A program made the position numbers and the translations under genes. From Ascarosepion bandense (taxonomy: Eukaryota > Mollusca > Cephalopoda > Sepiida > Sepiidae), in the NCBI GenBank assembly GCA_037127315.1, contig JBBBDQ010000420.1, forward strand, positions 1,268,501 through 1,332,500: a stretch of DNA of 64,000 nt, in the 5' to 3' direction. The notes beneath the pieces are model-generated. The model was not told the origin of the DNA, did no database searches, and worked only from the letters and a program-made list of their open reading frames with translations. Below, piece by piece: positions 9,735 to 20,289 of this stretch (position 1 is the first letter of the stretch; each line of letters opens with the position of its first letter).

Positions 9735-10165
9735 AGCTATTGTCTCGGTTTTAATCCCTATACCACCGCTAAAACCTATCTTCCCTCTGCCTTTTCTATA
9801 CATATTTTTATGGTAATTGTTCGGGTGAGTTTTCCTCCTTGGTTCTTCGACTTTACAAATATAAGTGCAGTACTAGATTGGCGGAAAGGTCTTATTATTT
9901 TACAACTAAAATAGCTAGATGTAATCGTAATATTCGTTCTAATAGTTAACTCTCTCTCACTTCTCGCCTGTAGAACGTTCTTCTGCTTTCTTACTTGCCA
10001 GTCATCTTCTAAAATTTGAATATAATGCCAATCGCTATTTTCTGTCTACTTAAGTAGTGTACATTTATTGATGTCCCTTTATAATAACCCTTTTTTATCA
10101 GATTCTTTCCCACTCAGTAACTCTGTATCTTAGTAGCTTTATCACCTTACTTGGGGTGAAATAGT
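9735..10165 (+). mobile_element. CR1-like LINE 3' end
   Basis: Strongly decayed coding remnants of the C-terminus followed by CACCTTACTTGGGGTGAAATAG (10143 onward), a form of the 3' terminus shared with the other CR1-like tails. Probably part of the same insertion as 8820-9180, split by SINE-B. Confidence 0.65.
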
Positions 10166-10169
10166 TAAA

Positions 10170-11121
10170 ATGTGGATTCATTTGAAAAACTTTTCGGTAT
10201 GCAATTGTAGAAATGTGCGTGAATTTATGTATATTCATTCTTTCGTTTATATAAAAAAAAGTTTTCTTTTCCATTAAAGAACTGTCTGATTTTAAAATAA
10301 ACTTTAGAAAGCTATGCTTTAAAGGAAACGAAATATACACCATTTAGAAAGCCACCTGGCGTGTATCGACCTGAACAGCAACAACGAGAATATACACTCG
10401 AATTATATGAAAAATCGCTCATGAACAAAATATATCATTTAAATAGCCACCATATTTTTTTGCTAATCCTAAAAAAATACAAGATCGTTGCGAAAAGCAT
10501 TTCTCTGTTGAAAACATGAAACTTACAATTATATTCTGAAAATTATACATTCATGGATATAAACCTCGATCGGCTTACGTAACTTTACAATTCCCATTAC
10601 GTATATTATTTTTGTATGTAGAAGTGGTGTACGTATTTGATAATTAATGTTTTTGGAGGAAGCTTAAAGGTAAATAACAGAATTCGTGAAAATAAACAGA
10701 CGTTATGAATAAGAATATTATATGTGTGAAAATATCTTTACCGCTAACGATAACACGCAGATGCATTTTGGAAATGAAGAAAAAATGTGAAAGAATGTCT
10801 AGATCGCAAACATACGAAAGAACTTGATTAAGTGGGGTGATCAGGTGATTCTTATTGTTCCATAAGCTTTGAAAATGCTGTAACATTTCATTGCATTTAT
10901 TTATTTTTTTCTTTTGATATATTAGAGTTGCACATGAAGAAGAAAAAAACATGAAATCAACAAGTGCCAAAAATTTTGCATTACTGTTTCAGGAAACACA
11001 GACAAGAAAATTTGCTTCGTATTTTGTTAGGCGACACAAGAAAGACAGCAGAATATAATTGTAATTAATCTTAGATTTCAGTTTTTTTTCTTTTTATAGA
11101 CGGCAATTCGTAGCTGAAAAT
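10170..11121. other. Unassigned AT-rich DNA
   Basis: No recognisable element. Frames at 10098-10343 and 10644-10970 on the minus strand are low-complexity and match nothing I know. Confidence 0.5.
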
Positions 11122-11123
11122 TA

Positions 11124-11733
11124 TTAGGTTATCCCAAAAGTTCGTAAACACTTACGAAATGGGTCCAGCACAATCGAGACAAGCGATGAATTCAGAAAGG
11201 GCAAGAGACACCGTCGGTTCCAAAACAAGATCGATTCGGCAAGAAAGTCATGTTGTGCGTTTGGTGGAACTTTTCGTGCATTTTGAGTTGGTTCCGAATG
11301 GTCGTGCCATCAGTGCAGAACTTTACTGTCAGCAACTTGAGCGGGTCTACGAAAAGTCGAAGCAAAAGTACCCGGCTCTGATCAACCGAAAGCGCGCTTT
11401 GATGCAGCAGGACAATGCCAAGCCATACACCGCCAGGAAGACCAAAGACAAGATTGAAGAGCTGGATGGCGTTGAGGTTCTGCTACATCCACCCTACAGT
11501 CCTGACTGTGCTCCATCAGATTACGGTATCAATGCAACACTTTCTGAAGGGCCGCCGAATCGACTCGTTTGATGAAGTCGAGGAAGAGTGTCAAGAATTC
11601 TTTGAAAGTTTGCAGATCGATGGTAGAAAGTCTTGGAAAATGATGGTCTTTATTTTGAGTAATAATTTTTGTTGTTTTTGCGAGTAAAATTTCAATTTTT
11701 TGCAAGTGTTTACGAACTTTTGGGACAACCTAA
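11124..11733 (+). mobile_element. Internally deleted mariner
   Basis: Terminal inverted repeats of about 30 bp (TTAGGTTATCCCAAAAGTTC ... inverted at 11704-11733) differ by one base and are flanked by TA duplications (11122-11123, 11734-11735). At 610 bp it is about half the usual 1.3 kb; the N-terminal two thirds of the transposase gene is gone. It could be mobilised in trans, as termini and TA sites are intact. Confidence 0.92.
11159..11687 (+). pseudogene. Mariner transposase, truncated
   Basis: The frame 11159-11572 joins a short N-terminal piece to the catalytic C-terminal half: HFELVPNGRAISAELYCQQL, LMQQDNAKPYTARKTKD and LLHPPYSPDCAPSDY. These hold the second and third Asp of the DD34D triad; the segment with the first Asp is deleted. 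After PSDY the frame breaks, and the rest (SMQHFLKGRR, FDEVEEECQEFF) continues in another frame to 11687. No active enzyme can come from it. Confidence 0.9.
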
Positions 11734-11735
11734 TA

Positions 11736-12269
11736 GATACCGCTTTACCCAAAGGATTCGGTCGTTTGTTTGTTTATCGGAGTAGTTAATTCTAAGAGGT
11801 TATTTAATGACGAAATTTAAATTTTTACAGACTATTAGTAATTTCTTTTGCAAAAGTCTACTGCTGTTTTTCTTTTTTTAAATATGCAAATGAATCGCTA
11901 ATGTTTCTACTATATATTTTTAATATTTTTCATAGTGTTTTGGCCCCAGTTTAGTGGTTAACTATTTTCCCATATCTGGGACCCTAACAGGTGCTACCAC
12001 TCCGGGGCAGGGTGGACCTGGGAATAACAGCAAGGAAGAGGTGGTTCCACGCTTCTCAAAACCACGCAGTTAGAAAACTTAGTGCCGGATCAAAGATTTC
12101 GTTTAGTTTATTAAGAAAAAAAAATTTAAAATTTGCCATTTAACTCCATTATCTTCTATGGCAGACGATTTTATAGTTGCACATCAGAATTTTATATTAT
12201 TTATTTTTTATTATTGGTTTTTTTAAGCATTATTTATTATTAATTTAATTTCAGACATTGATTTATTTA
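11736..12269. other. Unassigned DNA with a GC-richer block
   Basis: 11945-12075 is less AT-rich (GGTGCTACCACTCCGGGGCA) and may be an old SINE-like repeat, but no clear A/B boxes were found. The rest is AT-rich. Confidence 0.35.
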
Positions 12270-12385
12270 ATACTTTTCCAAGAGTATTTGCGCCAAAAGA
12301 ATTTAACTGGAATTTAAACTTGGCCTCCGATTTTGCTTTCCGAGCGAATATCTACTGCACTGCAACACACATCACGGGGTTACAG
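12270..12385 (-). mobile_element. SINE-A head fragment
   Basis: Minus strand: B-box area AATTTAACTGGAATTTAAAC and head ACTGCACTGCAACACACATC, diverged. Its mirror copy is at about 14768-14832 on the plus strand. Confidence 0.65.
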
Positions 12386-12720
12386 AGAGAGAAATGAGTA
12401 GGTACAGGAGTTATTGGGGAAACGATAAAAGATGAACAGGATTCAAGAAGACAGAAGATGGCAACTGACGTTGCATTTAAATTGTTTAGAGATTGTAGCC
12501 ATCAGGGAAGCAAGTAAACGGAAAAGAATTCCAAAGGCAGGAAGTACGAGAAAATAAACTGTTATAGTAGTAGTGTCTGCTTCATTTAACTATTTAAACG
12601 GTAAAAGGATGGGACCTAGATGCCAACCTTGTAGCGAGTTTAAATTCATGTAGTTTAGAAAACAGCTCTTTAGATCAGTTGCCATCAAAATATTTCTAGA
12701 TAAAAAACAGAGGGAAACCA
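12386..12720 (-). mobile_element. CR1-like LINE 3' part, left arm
   Basis: Contains GATTGTAGCCATCAGGGAAG and CCAAAGGCAGGAAGTACGAG, the nucleotide form of the CR1 C-terminus (RT..LWNSFP...FPDGYNL) on the minus strand. Mirrored at 14420-14765. Confidence 0.7.
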
Positions 12721-12724
12721 GGTA

Positions 12725-12905
12725 ACGTTATTTTTAGTGGATATTCATATTTAAGTAGACGTTCTGTTTATTTATTAAACATATTTTTTCTATACCGGCC
12801 TGAATATTGGCGAAATCTTATTAAAGAAAATTATGTGCTATTCAATAGGATTCGAACTCGCATCACCCTTGCCAGGAGAAAGCATCGTTAGATCCGACGT
12901 GTTTT
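12725..12905 (-). mobile_element. SINE-C copy
   Basis: Minus-strand tRNA-related repeat: in sense GGATCTAACGATGCTTTCTC, GGCAAGGGTGATGCGAGTTC (degenerate B box) and the tail TCCACTAAAAATAACG. A second, partial copy follows at about 12910-13060. Confidence 0.55.
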
Positions 12906-13061
12906 TTTTTTATTTTTATTGGATGCCTATATTTGAGTAGACGTTCCGTTCATTTTTTAAGCTGTGTATTTATGTTCATCTAAATGTTATATTCATTTAT
13001 ATTCGTGGCAGAATCTGTCAATATTTATTTATTTACTTTCTAGGCTGTGTCGGCCTAAAGC

Positions 13062-13240
13062 ACGTTCCATCTAACGATGGTTTATCCTACCAAGAGGGAT
13101 GCAAATTTGAATACTTCCAGAGACCTCATATTTTCTGCTAATGAAATATGTCAAACACTGAAGCCGGTAGGCGAAAATAAATAAATATACTGTTTAAACG
13201 GAGCGTCAACTTAAATATGGGTATCCACTATAAATATCCT
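13062..13240 (+). mobile_element. SINE-C copy in the spacer
   Basis: CACGTTCCATCTAACGATGG, ACCAAGAGGGATGCAAATTT and the tail GGGTATCCACTATAAATATC; opposite in orientation to the copy in the left arm. Confidence 0.55.
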
Positions 13241-14090
13241 TTAAGTAATAAAATATTCAGTGTAAAACGTTTATGTAATAAAATATTTAGTGTGAAACTT
13301 GTCTAACTGTTTCTGTATCGAGGGAGACCGTATCCACAATCATTCTCAGGAAGAACCATTGATTAATCTCTTCGTAAACAACTTAGGCGTGGCCTGAATT
13401 AAGTGTCTTTAATAACAGCAACATATGTGTGTGTGTTAAAATTTTCCTGCCTGCTAAAAGGATTCGCTGTTAAAAAAATTATGTTCGGTCATTTGTCCAG
13501 TTTACTCAAACTTAAAAAAAAATAGGAAGTTGTGAGAGCCATCATCGTTAATTTCCTGAAGCGGTATCATACATAAATGAAAACTGGACAGGTAATAAAA
13601 ATTCTTAATTAATAAAAACAACACATGTTGTGTTTGTTAATTGAAAATTTTGTAAATACGATAATTAATGAAAGAAATGACCAAATTTACGAGCATTGAC
13701 TCTCCACTTGATGGAATCAAGCGGATGCTCGAGTGATGCGTGACTTTTTTTTCATAAGGAACATATCAAGAACATCCGGCAGTTACGTAATTTTACCCAG
13801 AAGCAACATTAATCAAATCATTTTTGGTGTTGTAAAATTTGTTTTTCTGATGTTGTTCACGAGAAACAAATTCGTGAAATGTGTTTGCAACAGAAAATGT
13901 TTTGCTGTACTTTTCTCCAAATTAATACGTGTAAAAACAAATTAAGTAAAAATCCACAGTTCATATCATTTACATTTTAAAAGAGCTCAATAAAAAGTAA
14001 AGTAATATATTATTGTAATATTATTATTTTAAGATATTACAAGAAAAAAAATTTACATCGCTACACAAAAGATTTCATGGTTCAGTACTT
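13241..14090. other. Spacer DNA, unassigned
   Basis: AT-rich. Near 14094-14112 the minus strand has CTGATGA, an AGTA/TACT helix and GAAC, a decayed hammerhead-like core. Nothing else recognised. Confidence 0.4.
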
Positions 14091-14214
14091 CATTCTACTT
14101 CATCAGGCTTTAGACCAACACAGCCCGGAAAGTATAGAAATAAATATAGACAGATTCTGCCACGAATATAAATGAATATACCGGCTTAAAAAATAATAGG
14201 AACGTCTACTCAGA

Positions 14215-14425
14215 TATGGGCATCCACTAAAAAAAAAAAAACCCAAAAAAAACACGTTGGATCTAACGATGCTTCTCCTGGCAAGGGTGATGCGAGTTCG
14301 AATACTACTGAAAAGCGCAATTTTTTCTTTAATAAGATTTTCTCAAGGCCGGTATAGAAAAAAAACTGTGAAATAAATAAACGGACGTCTACTCAATTAT
14401 GAATATCCACTAAAAATAACGTTAC
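14215..14425 (+). mobile_element. SINE-C copy, right arm
   Basis: The clearest copy: CACGTTGGATCTAACGATGC, GGCAAGGGTGATGCGAGTTC with B-box-like GAGTTCGAATAC at about 14293, and the tail ATATCCACTAAAAATAACG. Confidence 0.6.
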
Positions 14426-14765
14426 CTGGTTTCCCTCTGTTTTTTCTAGAAATATTTTGTTGGCAACTGATCTAAAGTGATGTTTTCTCAACCACATGAA
14501 TTTAAACTCGCTACAAGGTTGGCATCTAGGTCCCATCATTTTATCGTTTAAATAGTTAAATGAAGCAGACACTACTACTATAACAGTTTATTTTCTCGTA
14601 CTTCCTGCCTGTGGAATTCTTTTCCGTTTACTTGCTTCCCTGATGGCTACAATCTCTAAACAATTTAAATGCAACGTCAGTTGCCATCTTCTGTCTTCTT
14701 GAATCCGATTCATCTTTTATCGTTTCCCCAATAACTCCTGTACCTACTCATTTCTCTCTCTGTAA
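14420..14765 (+). mobile_element. CR1-like LINE 3' part, right arm
   Basis: Plus-strand mirror of 12386-12720: CTCGTACTTCCTGCCTGTGG, ATTCTTTTCCGTTTACTTGC and AACTCCTGTACCTACTC. It is joined to the SINE-A head at CTGTAACCCCGTGATG. Confidence 0.7.
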
Positions 14766-14916
14766 CCCCGTGATGTGGGTTGCAGTGCAGTGGATATCCG
14801 CTAGGAACGCAAAATCGGAGCCCAAGTATAAATTGGTTGGTAAAGGGTTATATATTTATGGTTGCCTATGTTGTTATCTATGTAAGTTTTGATTTAACTT
14901 CGATTAAACCGTAAAA

Positions 14917-15007
14917 ACATTCGTGATCGAGTGGTCTAAGTTACACCAGATGATTAGTAACTTCTCTCATGTTGTTACGGTCGCAGGATAAGATCCTGAC
15001 GAATGAC
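14917..15007 (+). pseudogene. Class II tRNA-like sequence (Leu/Ser type)
   Basis: ACATTCG ... CGAATGA forms a 6/7-bp acceptor stem, followed by TG and ATCGAGTGGTCTAAG, an excellent class II D-arm and A box (tRNA-Leu/Ser type). A long variable region and a T arm CAGG/CCTG follow, but the T loop is ATAAGAT rather than TTCGAAT and the anticodon stem is broken. It is a tRNA pseudogene or the head of another SINE, since a TA tract follows about 50 bp downstream. Confidence 0.55.
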
Positions 15008-15052
15008 GCACACTTTTGTAATAAAATTTCTCGTGAATAATCAAGCAGTTAG

Positions 15053-15055
<3 letters not shown>

Positions 15056-15110
<55 letters not shown>

Positions 15111-15265
15111 GTGTGTGTATGTACTGTTTCATTAAACATAGAATATCTACTCAAATACGAGTATCAATTAGAAATGATGTTCAAATAAGTAAATGAAATA
15201 CACACACGCAAATATACTGAACAGTTATAGGACAAATGTAAATTAAACAGTGGTATTAAAATGTT

Positions 15266-15310
<45 letters not shown>
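15056..15310. repeat. Two TA tracts
   Basis: Runs at about 15056-15110 and 15269-15310, separated by about 160 bp of unassigned DNA with a diverged SINE-C tail-like stretch (15144-15175). Confidence 0.85.
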
Positions 15311-15313
<3 letters not shown>

Positions 15314-15610
15314 TCCAAAAATGATCAGCATATAGGTAAAATCCCAAAACCTGTTCCTATTAATATTAATTAATAATATTATATTATTATAATATTATAT
15401 TATTATAATATTATTAATTAATATTAAAATTGATCAAGGTGGAGGGCTCGATGTAAATATTATTATGTATTTACAGAGCCAAATATATAAAGTAAATAAA
15501 AAAATACCGAAACTTAATTTCGTTGAAGGGCCATTTCAGCGAGAAAATTCCCGATTCAAATTATAAATTCAAATATTGCGACAAAATTTCTATACCGGAA
15601 GAAGCCAAAA
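15311..15610 (+). repeat. R4 repeat copy
   Basis: Directly after a TA tract: AATCCAAAAATGATCAGC, AAAATTGATCAAGGTGGAGG, ATTTACAGAGCCAAATATAT, CCATTTCAGCGAGAAAATTC and TTTCTATACCGGAAGAAGCC, all shared with 47326-47610. A perfect AT palindrome (TAATATTATATTATTATAAT type) lies at about 15361-15425. The hammerhead region present at 47.5 kb is decayed here. Confidence 0.6.
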
Positions 15611-15760
15611 AAAAACAAAAAACACACATCCATACATAGGAAATTTTAAAAAAAGTGGGGCGGGATAAAGAAGAAAAAATATTTTGTTTAAATTTATCAG
15701 CGAGACATAAATGGGAAAAGCAGAAACAGAGATTCATAACTCGATATTACAAGACTTAAC

Positions 15761-15764
<4 letters not shown>

Positions 15765-15804
<40 letters not shown>

Positions 15805-15829
15805 TATGTATATATATATATATATATAA
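15765..15829. repeat. TA tract
   Basis: Interrupted TA run directly bordering a PLE terminal repeat. Confidence 0.9.
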
Positions 15830-15948
15830 TTCCAGGTAAAGAGGACTCACGGTTTTGAGTGCCACGGCATTTATTTTATTATGAAAAGTGCTCAATTTAA
15901 TAAATTTTATAGAGCTTAATATAATTATATATTTGTGAATTAATTGTC

Positions 15949-16001
15949 CATTGCAACACAGAAATTTCTGTTTCGAGATAGATTCTCATCATCAGGCAAT
16001 G
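15949..16001 (-). ncRNA. Hammerhead ribozyme-like motif
   Basis: On the minus strand: helix I CAUUGC (16001-15996), core CUGAUGA (15995-15989), helix II GAGA/UCUC, GAAAC (15974-15970), an AGAAAUUUCU palindrome, GUU (15957-15955) and helix I partner GCAAUG (15954-15949). Helix I is a perfect 6 bp abutting the core, and GUU is a proper cleavage triplet. Helix III needs only C-G and A-U pairs next to the core. Confidence 0.7.
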
Positions 16002-16739
16002 TTACTGTTGGTTGTGCAGATGGTTTCCATTTAAATACAAAAACCTTCAGTTTGCTGTGTATGTATGTGGGAAGATATAAAATTTACATGTGTGTTACTT
16101 ATAACTAATCAGAACGAAGATTTATTTTGGAATTTGGCCCCAAAGAATACATACTTTTTCTCCTTTTTTCTTTTTCTCTTCCCTTATCTTACTTTTCTCC
16201 TTTCTTCTTTTCCCTCCTTAATGGCCAAGATGTCAACCTGTCTCTAACCTAATCTTATTATTTTCTTTTTTTTTTCGCTTAATTTTATTGACTTTGATGT
16301 AATATGCCATTTAGTACCAAGTCTTTCCTTTGCAATTTCTTATCATTTTTGGTCTCCTAATTGTAATTCTTTTGAAATCTTTGATTTATAAGTAAAATTG
16401 TGTTCTTTTCTTTTTCTCTGATTTACATTCTGCTATGCTTATACCATCTTACTAATATCTATTTATTAGTTTTAAAGCTTTCTTTTTTTTTATAAAAGAA
16501 ATTTTTTTATATAAATAATTTCAATTTACTTTATTTTATCAGTAATTAGTAATTTGCTTAAGCACTTGTTGGTTATATGCATGCTATTTCATTTAGATTT
16601 TACTCATTTTCTAATGTGAACATTTTGCAATGTCTACATATGACATTTATCTCATTGCGTTTATTTAATAGATTTTTATATTTGAGGGATTTAGATTTTT
16701 GTATAGTTCATTTAAGGACTTACATGTTTTAGCTTCTTT

Positions 16740-17118
16740 TAGATTTTTCCACTTTATTGTGGGTGTTTTTTGTTTCCTTTAGATACCAATGACATCTCGA
16801 TAGGAATGTTCTATTTTTGTATTTGTTATTATTAAGTGAAGAGATGTGCGGATAAATCCGCCGTTTTAGAGTATTCTTAGTACTTCCTATATAAATCTTT
16901 ATATTATTTTAGTTTTCCTTTGAATATATTTCCCATTAATAGACGATTGATTCCGTTAGGCACCTGTTTTCTGACGGGCAATCCATAGGGTTTCTACAAT
17001 TACATTTTTTCTTGTCTAAATTGTTATTTTCTGTTATCAGGTTGTTTTTATGAATTTTGTTAAAGTGTTTTAAAATATTATTATTGTGATTCTTTATGAT
17101 TTTTTGTAAATTGTTCAT
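16740..17118 (-). pseudogene. PLE endonuclease (GIY-YIG) remnant
   Basis: In minus frames: KKCNCRNPMDCPSENRCLTE, then after a stop YIGSTKNTLKRRIYPHISSL, NNKYKNRTFLSRCHWYLKET. This is the CxC...C...YIG.T...K.R...H..S arrangement of the GIY-YIG domain that follows reverse transcriptase in Penelope elements. At least one stop separates the Cys part from YIG. The reverse transcriptase part is not present upstream. Confidence 0.8.
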
Positions 17119-17249
17119 ACAGCTGTAATTTTATTTAATAATGTTTTTATTAAAGATCTTACTTAATGGATTTTTCCGGAAGGAAACACTTTCCGTAGAA
17201 TCTTGCTGGGCCGTGAATCTTTCCTCAGCCGTGCAATCATGCTACATCG

Positions 17250-17320
17250 AAAATGATGGCTCTACCTCCTGCCAATGAGGGATGCAGGTCCGTATGCTGG
17301 TAGAAGCGCAGGACACCTGT
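17250..17320 (+). mobile_element. Possible SINE-C head
   Basis: GATGGCTCTACCTCCTGCCA then GAGGGATGCAGGTCCG lines up loosely with the SINE-C head. Diverged; could be chance. Confidence 0.3.
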
Positions 17321-17430
17321 TCATTATTTAGTGTTCTCGAGTGTGTAAGTCAGTAGATGCAATAAACGCTGTTAAAAAAGAAGAAAAACAGAGCGTATTT
17401 GTCTACATTTCTGAGATGAGGTTGTATTTA

Positions 17431-17740
17431 CGCTATTTAGATTATTCGGGGTTTTGCCCTCATCTTTGTTGTTATTTGTACAACGTTTCGGCCGTTGCAA
17501 ACTCCGGTCTTTTTCAGGTGCTAGGAATTTCGAACCAAAATCGGTTAGAGGGAGATAACTCGTGACTACCAAAAGAGGTTTCGCACAAGGAATGGGAATG
17601 ATAAGTGATCGTTATAAAAGGTTTGGTTTGAAATTTTTAGCACCTAAAGAAGGCCGGAGCGTACAACGACCAAAACGTTGTACAAATGGCGACAACGATG
17701 AAGACAATAGTCCGAATAATATAAATAGTGTAAAACGGAG
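17431..17740. repeat. Inverted pair of PLE-type terminal repeats
   Basis: Arms at about 17431-17535 and 17627-17740 (spacer about 90 bp) are diverged reverse complements; each contains TTTGTACAACGTTTCGGCCG or its complement. The minus strand of the left arm has CUGAAAA ... CGAAACGUU (17517-17485) and the right arm on the plus strand CTAAAGA ... CAAAACG (17644-17676). These are decayed hammerhead cores of the CUGAAGA-AGGCCGG-GAAACG type also seen at 32413-32444. Confidence 0.6.
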
Positions 17741-17868
17741 CGTCTATTGAAATGCAGATAGTCACTAAAAATAGCATCGACTGAGCAATTACAAAAAGGG
17801 TTCGTAATTAAGGTGCTGAATATAATATCGAACAGCTAAATAACAAATGTTATATTTGCATAACTCAT

Positions 17869-17883
17869 ATATATATATATTTA

Positions 17884-17951
<68 letters not shown>
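17869..17951. repeat. TA/GT compound microsatellite
   Basis: TA-rich run then an uninterrupted GT run of about 40 bp. Confidence 0.9.
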
Positions 17952-17954
<3 letters not shown>

Positions 17955-18962
17955 AGCCTTTGATATTTCACTCGCGCGATCAACTCAGTCGATTAAAAAC
18001 TTAATTGAGCGATTAATGTTTATTGCTCTACTTGCCTGTGGTCGATTAAAAATCTCGCAATGAAACGTGTCCCTTCAAATATAGAAAAAGGAAATCTGAT
18101 TTCTTTTACAACCCAAAAATATGCCATTGAAGATTCACAAGTTACTTAGAATGACCTACAATGACATTATTGAATTCTTTGGTCTTATGCATGGCGCCTG
18201 ATTTACGTCGAAATGTGTGGTTAAAGAAAAGACAGTTACATCCCGTAATCATCAAAGCAAGATCTGACAAATGGAATTTAGATTGACAAGCTCCTATCTC
18301 GTTTTTATCGTCTCGGTCAGTGTAAACATTCGTTAAATTAACGCTTCCAGAGTGGAGCCAAAATGTCTCTGTCGCCTAGATTAAAGACGCTCACAGATTT
18401 TTAAAAACTCATTTGAAAAAATATTATCCTTGATTCAAAATTTATATGTCCTCCCCGCTTACGAAAAGTAAAAATGAACATTTGAAAGAAAGAAAAAATA
18501 AAACGCATACTTCTTTCAACCATGCACCCGACAAGTAACTTTTTTATAGAAAATTGTTGAGAAAATCCTTGTTTTTAATCATTTATGAGATTATAGTCAA
18601 ACAGAAGAAAGAAACTACGAATTTAGGTAACTCTATTAATTAAATAAACAAAAAAAAAACAAAAAAACAGCATATCATGATGTTAAAAGGGATAAAAATT
18701 AATAAAAACAAAGTTTATCATCAAAATGCTTATGCTATCATTAAGAGGAAATATCAAATTTTGTTATTTTTAAATTTTAAAATTCTTTCTAACACGTTTG
18801 AAAATTTTAATTAAAATTTCATTTTTTGTTTTCCGTCAGCGATTCACGCTATGTTTACGAAAGGAAAATATTAAGAAAATGTCGTCGGTCGAGTAAAATG
18901 ATTTGGGGGCTAGCCTTGCTCTTGACAGCCGGTCAAGAAATTTCTTTTTCAAATCTCAAAGG

Positions 18963-19014
<52 letters not shown>

Positions 19015-19055
19015 TAATGGGGGAAAGATGTATGAAAATGTGGAAAAATATTAGG
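17952..19055. other. Unassigned DNA with GT microsatellite
   Basis: No element recognised in 17952-18960; a pure GT run occupies about 18965-19013. Confidence 0.5.
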
Positions 19056-19059
19056 TTTT

Positions 19060-19400
19060 TTTTAGGACTTCACTGGATTGAATTTGTGTTGCTGCAACTA
19101 CACATACAAAACAAAACAACAAGCTCGAACTTGAACGAGAAATTTACCCTATCGTCTGTCATAAATGTGGCAGAATTACGTAGGAGAAACCTCAAGACAT
19201 TTACATAAAAGATTAAATAAACACAAAGGGGGCATTTTATAAAACAACACATTAATTGCATAAGCTGCCTACAGTAAGGAAAATGACGACAATTTGTATT
19301 TAAAAAGTACTACTCTGATGAAATGAGAAAAAAATTCACTAACACGAAAACGTTTCGAGAGTGCTTTGATCACAAGGTCATCTACAGTAAATTTGTGCCC
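19060..19400 (+). pseudogene. GIY-YIG endonuclease fragment (PLE-like)
   Basis: Reading on the plus strand with one frame change: CHKCGRI, then YVGETSRHLHKRLNKHKG (about 19170-19227). This is a GIY-YIG motif (YVG in place of YIG) preceded by the Cys pair. Further on, CGAAAACGTTTCGAGAGTGC and AAGGTCATC resemble a decayed terminal repeat. Confidence 0.65.
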
Positions 19401-19744
19401 TGGCTCTTACAATATTTCACCATTTTTGGCAGAAATTCTTTTGTGGGATACCTAACAATAAAAGTGATGGAAACAAAAAGGAAAAGAAAATCTAAATTGA
19501 ATCGGCCATATTAAATCCAAAAACACGTAAAAAAATGAAAAATTATTTAAAATTAATCCATTCCCCCGACTAGAATTTTTCACTCGTGCGTATGTGTAGT
19601 CACACAAACGTAAACAAATTCAGTATAATGAAGAAGAAACGCGTCACAGGAAAACTTTTTTTTCACTTTGTCATATGTATACATTTTATCTAGACGCATA
19701 CCTCAGTCGATCTTATTTGATTTTCAAAATGAAAGAATATATAT

Positions 19745-20250
19745 ATATTTTTTTTTAATCATATCACCACAAGCAAGGCGGTAACGCCACTGATGTGCAG
19801 GGGGCTACATAAGAGTGAGAAGATTAGAAAAGAGAAAAACAGGAAACCGCATCTTAAACAGGAAACAAGGGATGAGCCTCTTCACCTGTTCAATAGACGT
19901 GGGTGGAGTGTGAACCGGGCGATAGTTTAGTCTATCTACTCCAATTGAAAAAACAGTGAGAAGATTAGAGAAGAAAAACCGGAAACCGCATCCTAAACAG
20001 GAAACAAGGGATAAGCCTCTTCACCTGTTCAATAGACGTTCACGAATTGTCTTTTTTTACAACTAACGATCAGAGTCTGTTGCTGAGTGCACTGTCGATT
20101 CTTTGAAAATGTTTGTCCAAAAAGATTGAGGGAAATAACATCTGACCGGTGAGAAAGTGACTTAAGTTGAGAAGATTGGTCAGGATCGATTTCATTACAG
20201 ACACTTCTTTTGATTTTGTAAAGAATCTCGAGATATTTAGTAGGAACACC
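19745..20250 (-). mobile_element. CR1-like LINE 3' end with repeated 3' UTR
   Basis: Begins on the plus strand at TTTTTTTTTAATCATATCACC, the minus-strand 3' terminus. Two monomers of about 138 bp (from 19816 and from 19954) share GGAAACCGCATC and CACCTGTTCAATAGACGT. Past 20030 the minus strand encodes KYLEILYKIKRSVCNEIDPD and SQLKSLSHRSDVISLNLFGQ, the CR1 C-terminal region. Confidence 0.75.
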
Positions 20251-20251
20251 A

Positions 20252-20253
<2 letters not shown>

Positions 20254-20285
<32 letters not shown>
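20254..20285. repeat. TA tract
   Basis: Pure TA run between the CR1 remnant and a fold-back element. Confidence 0.9.

Positions 20286-20289
<4 letters not shown>

Larger units (their letters stand above)
12311..14832. repeat. Long inverted duplication, arms about 0.74 kb
   Basis: The left arm (about 12311-13061) and the right arm (about 14107-14832) are reverse complements over their whole length with scattered substitutions and small indels. Both contain, in mirrored order, a SINE-A head, a CR1-like 3' part, and SINE-C units. The spacer is about 1.05 kb. Since the arms carry several repeats in the same order, a single inverted duplication of a composite block is likelier than independent insertions. 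Confidence 0.85.
15830..17120 (-). mobile_element. Penelope-like element, 3' part
   Basis: Minus-strand PLE. The coding remnant at 16740-17118 shows the Cys motif and GIY-YIG region; the 3' side ends in a terminal repeat (15830-16060) with AGTGCTCAATTT and a hammerhead motif, then a TA tract. The same terminal repeat occurs at 35504-36010 and 38335-38600. Confidence 0.75.

Noticed and set aside
17341..17750. Two similar short ORFs on opposite strands (both with RPKRCTN)
   Set aside because: Their similarity comes from the inverted terminal repeats at 17431-17740, not from protein conservation.
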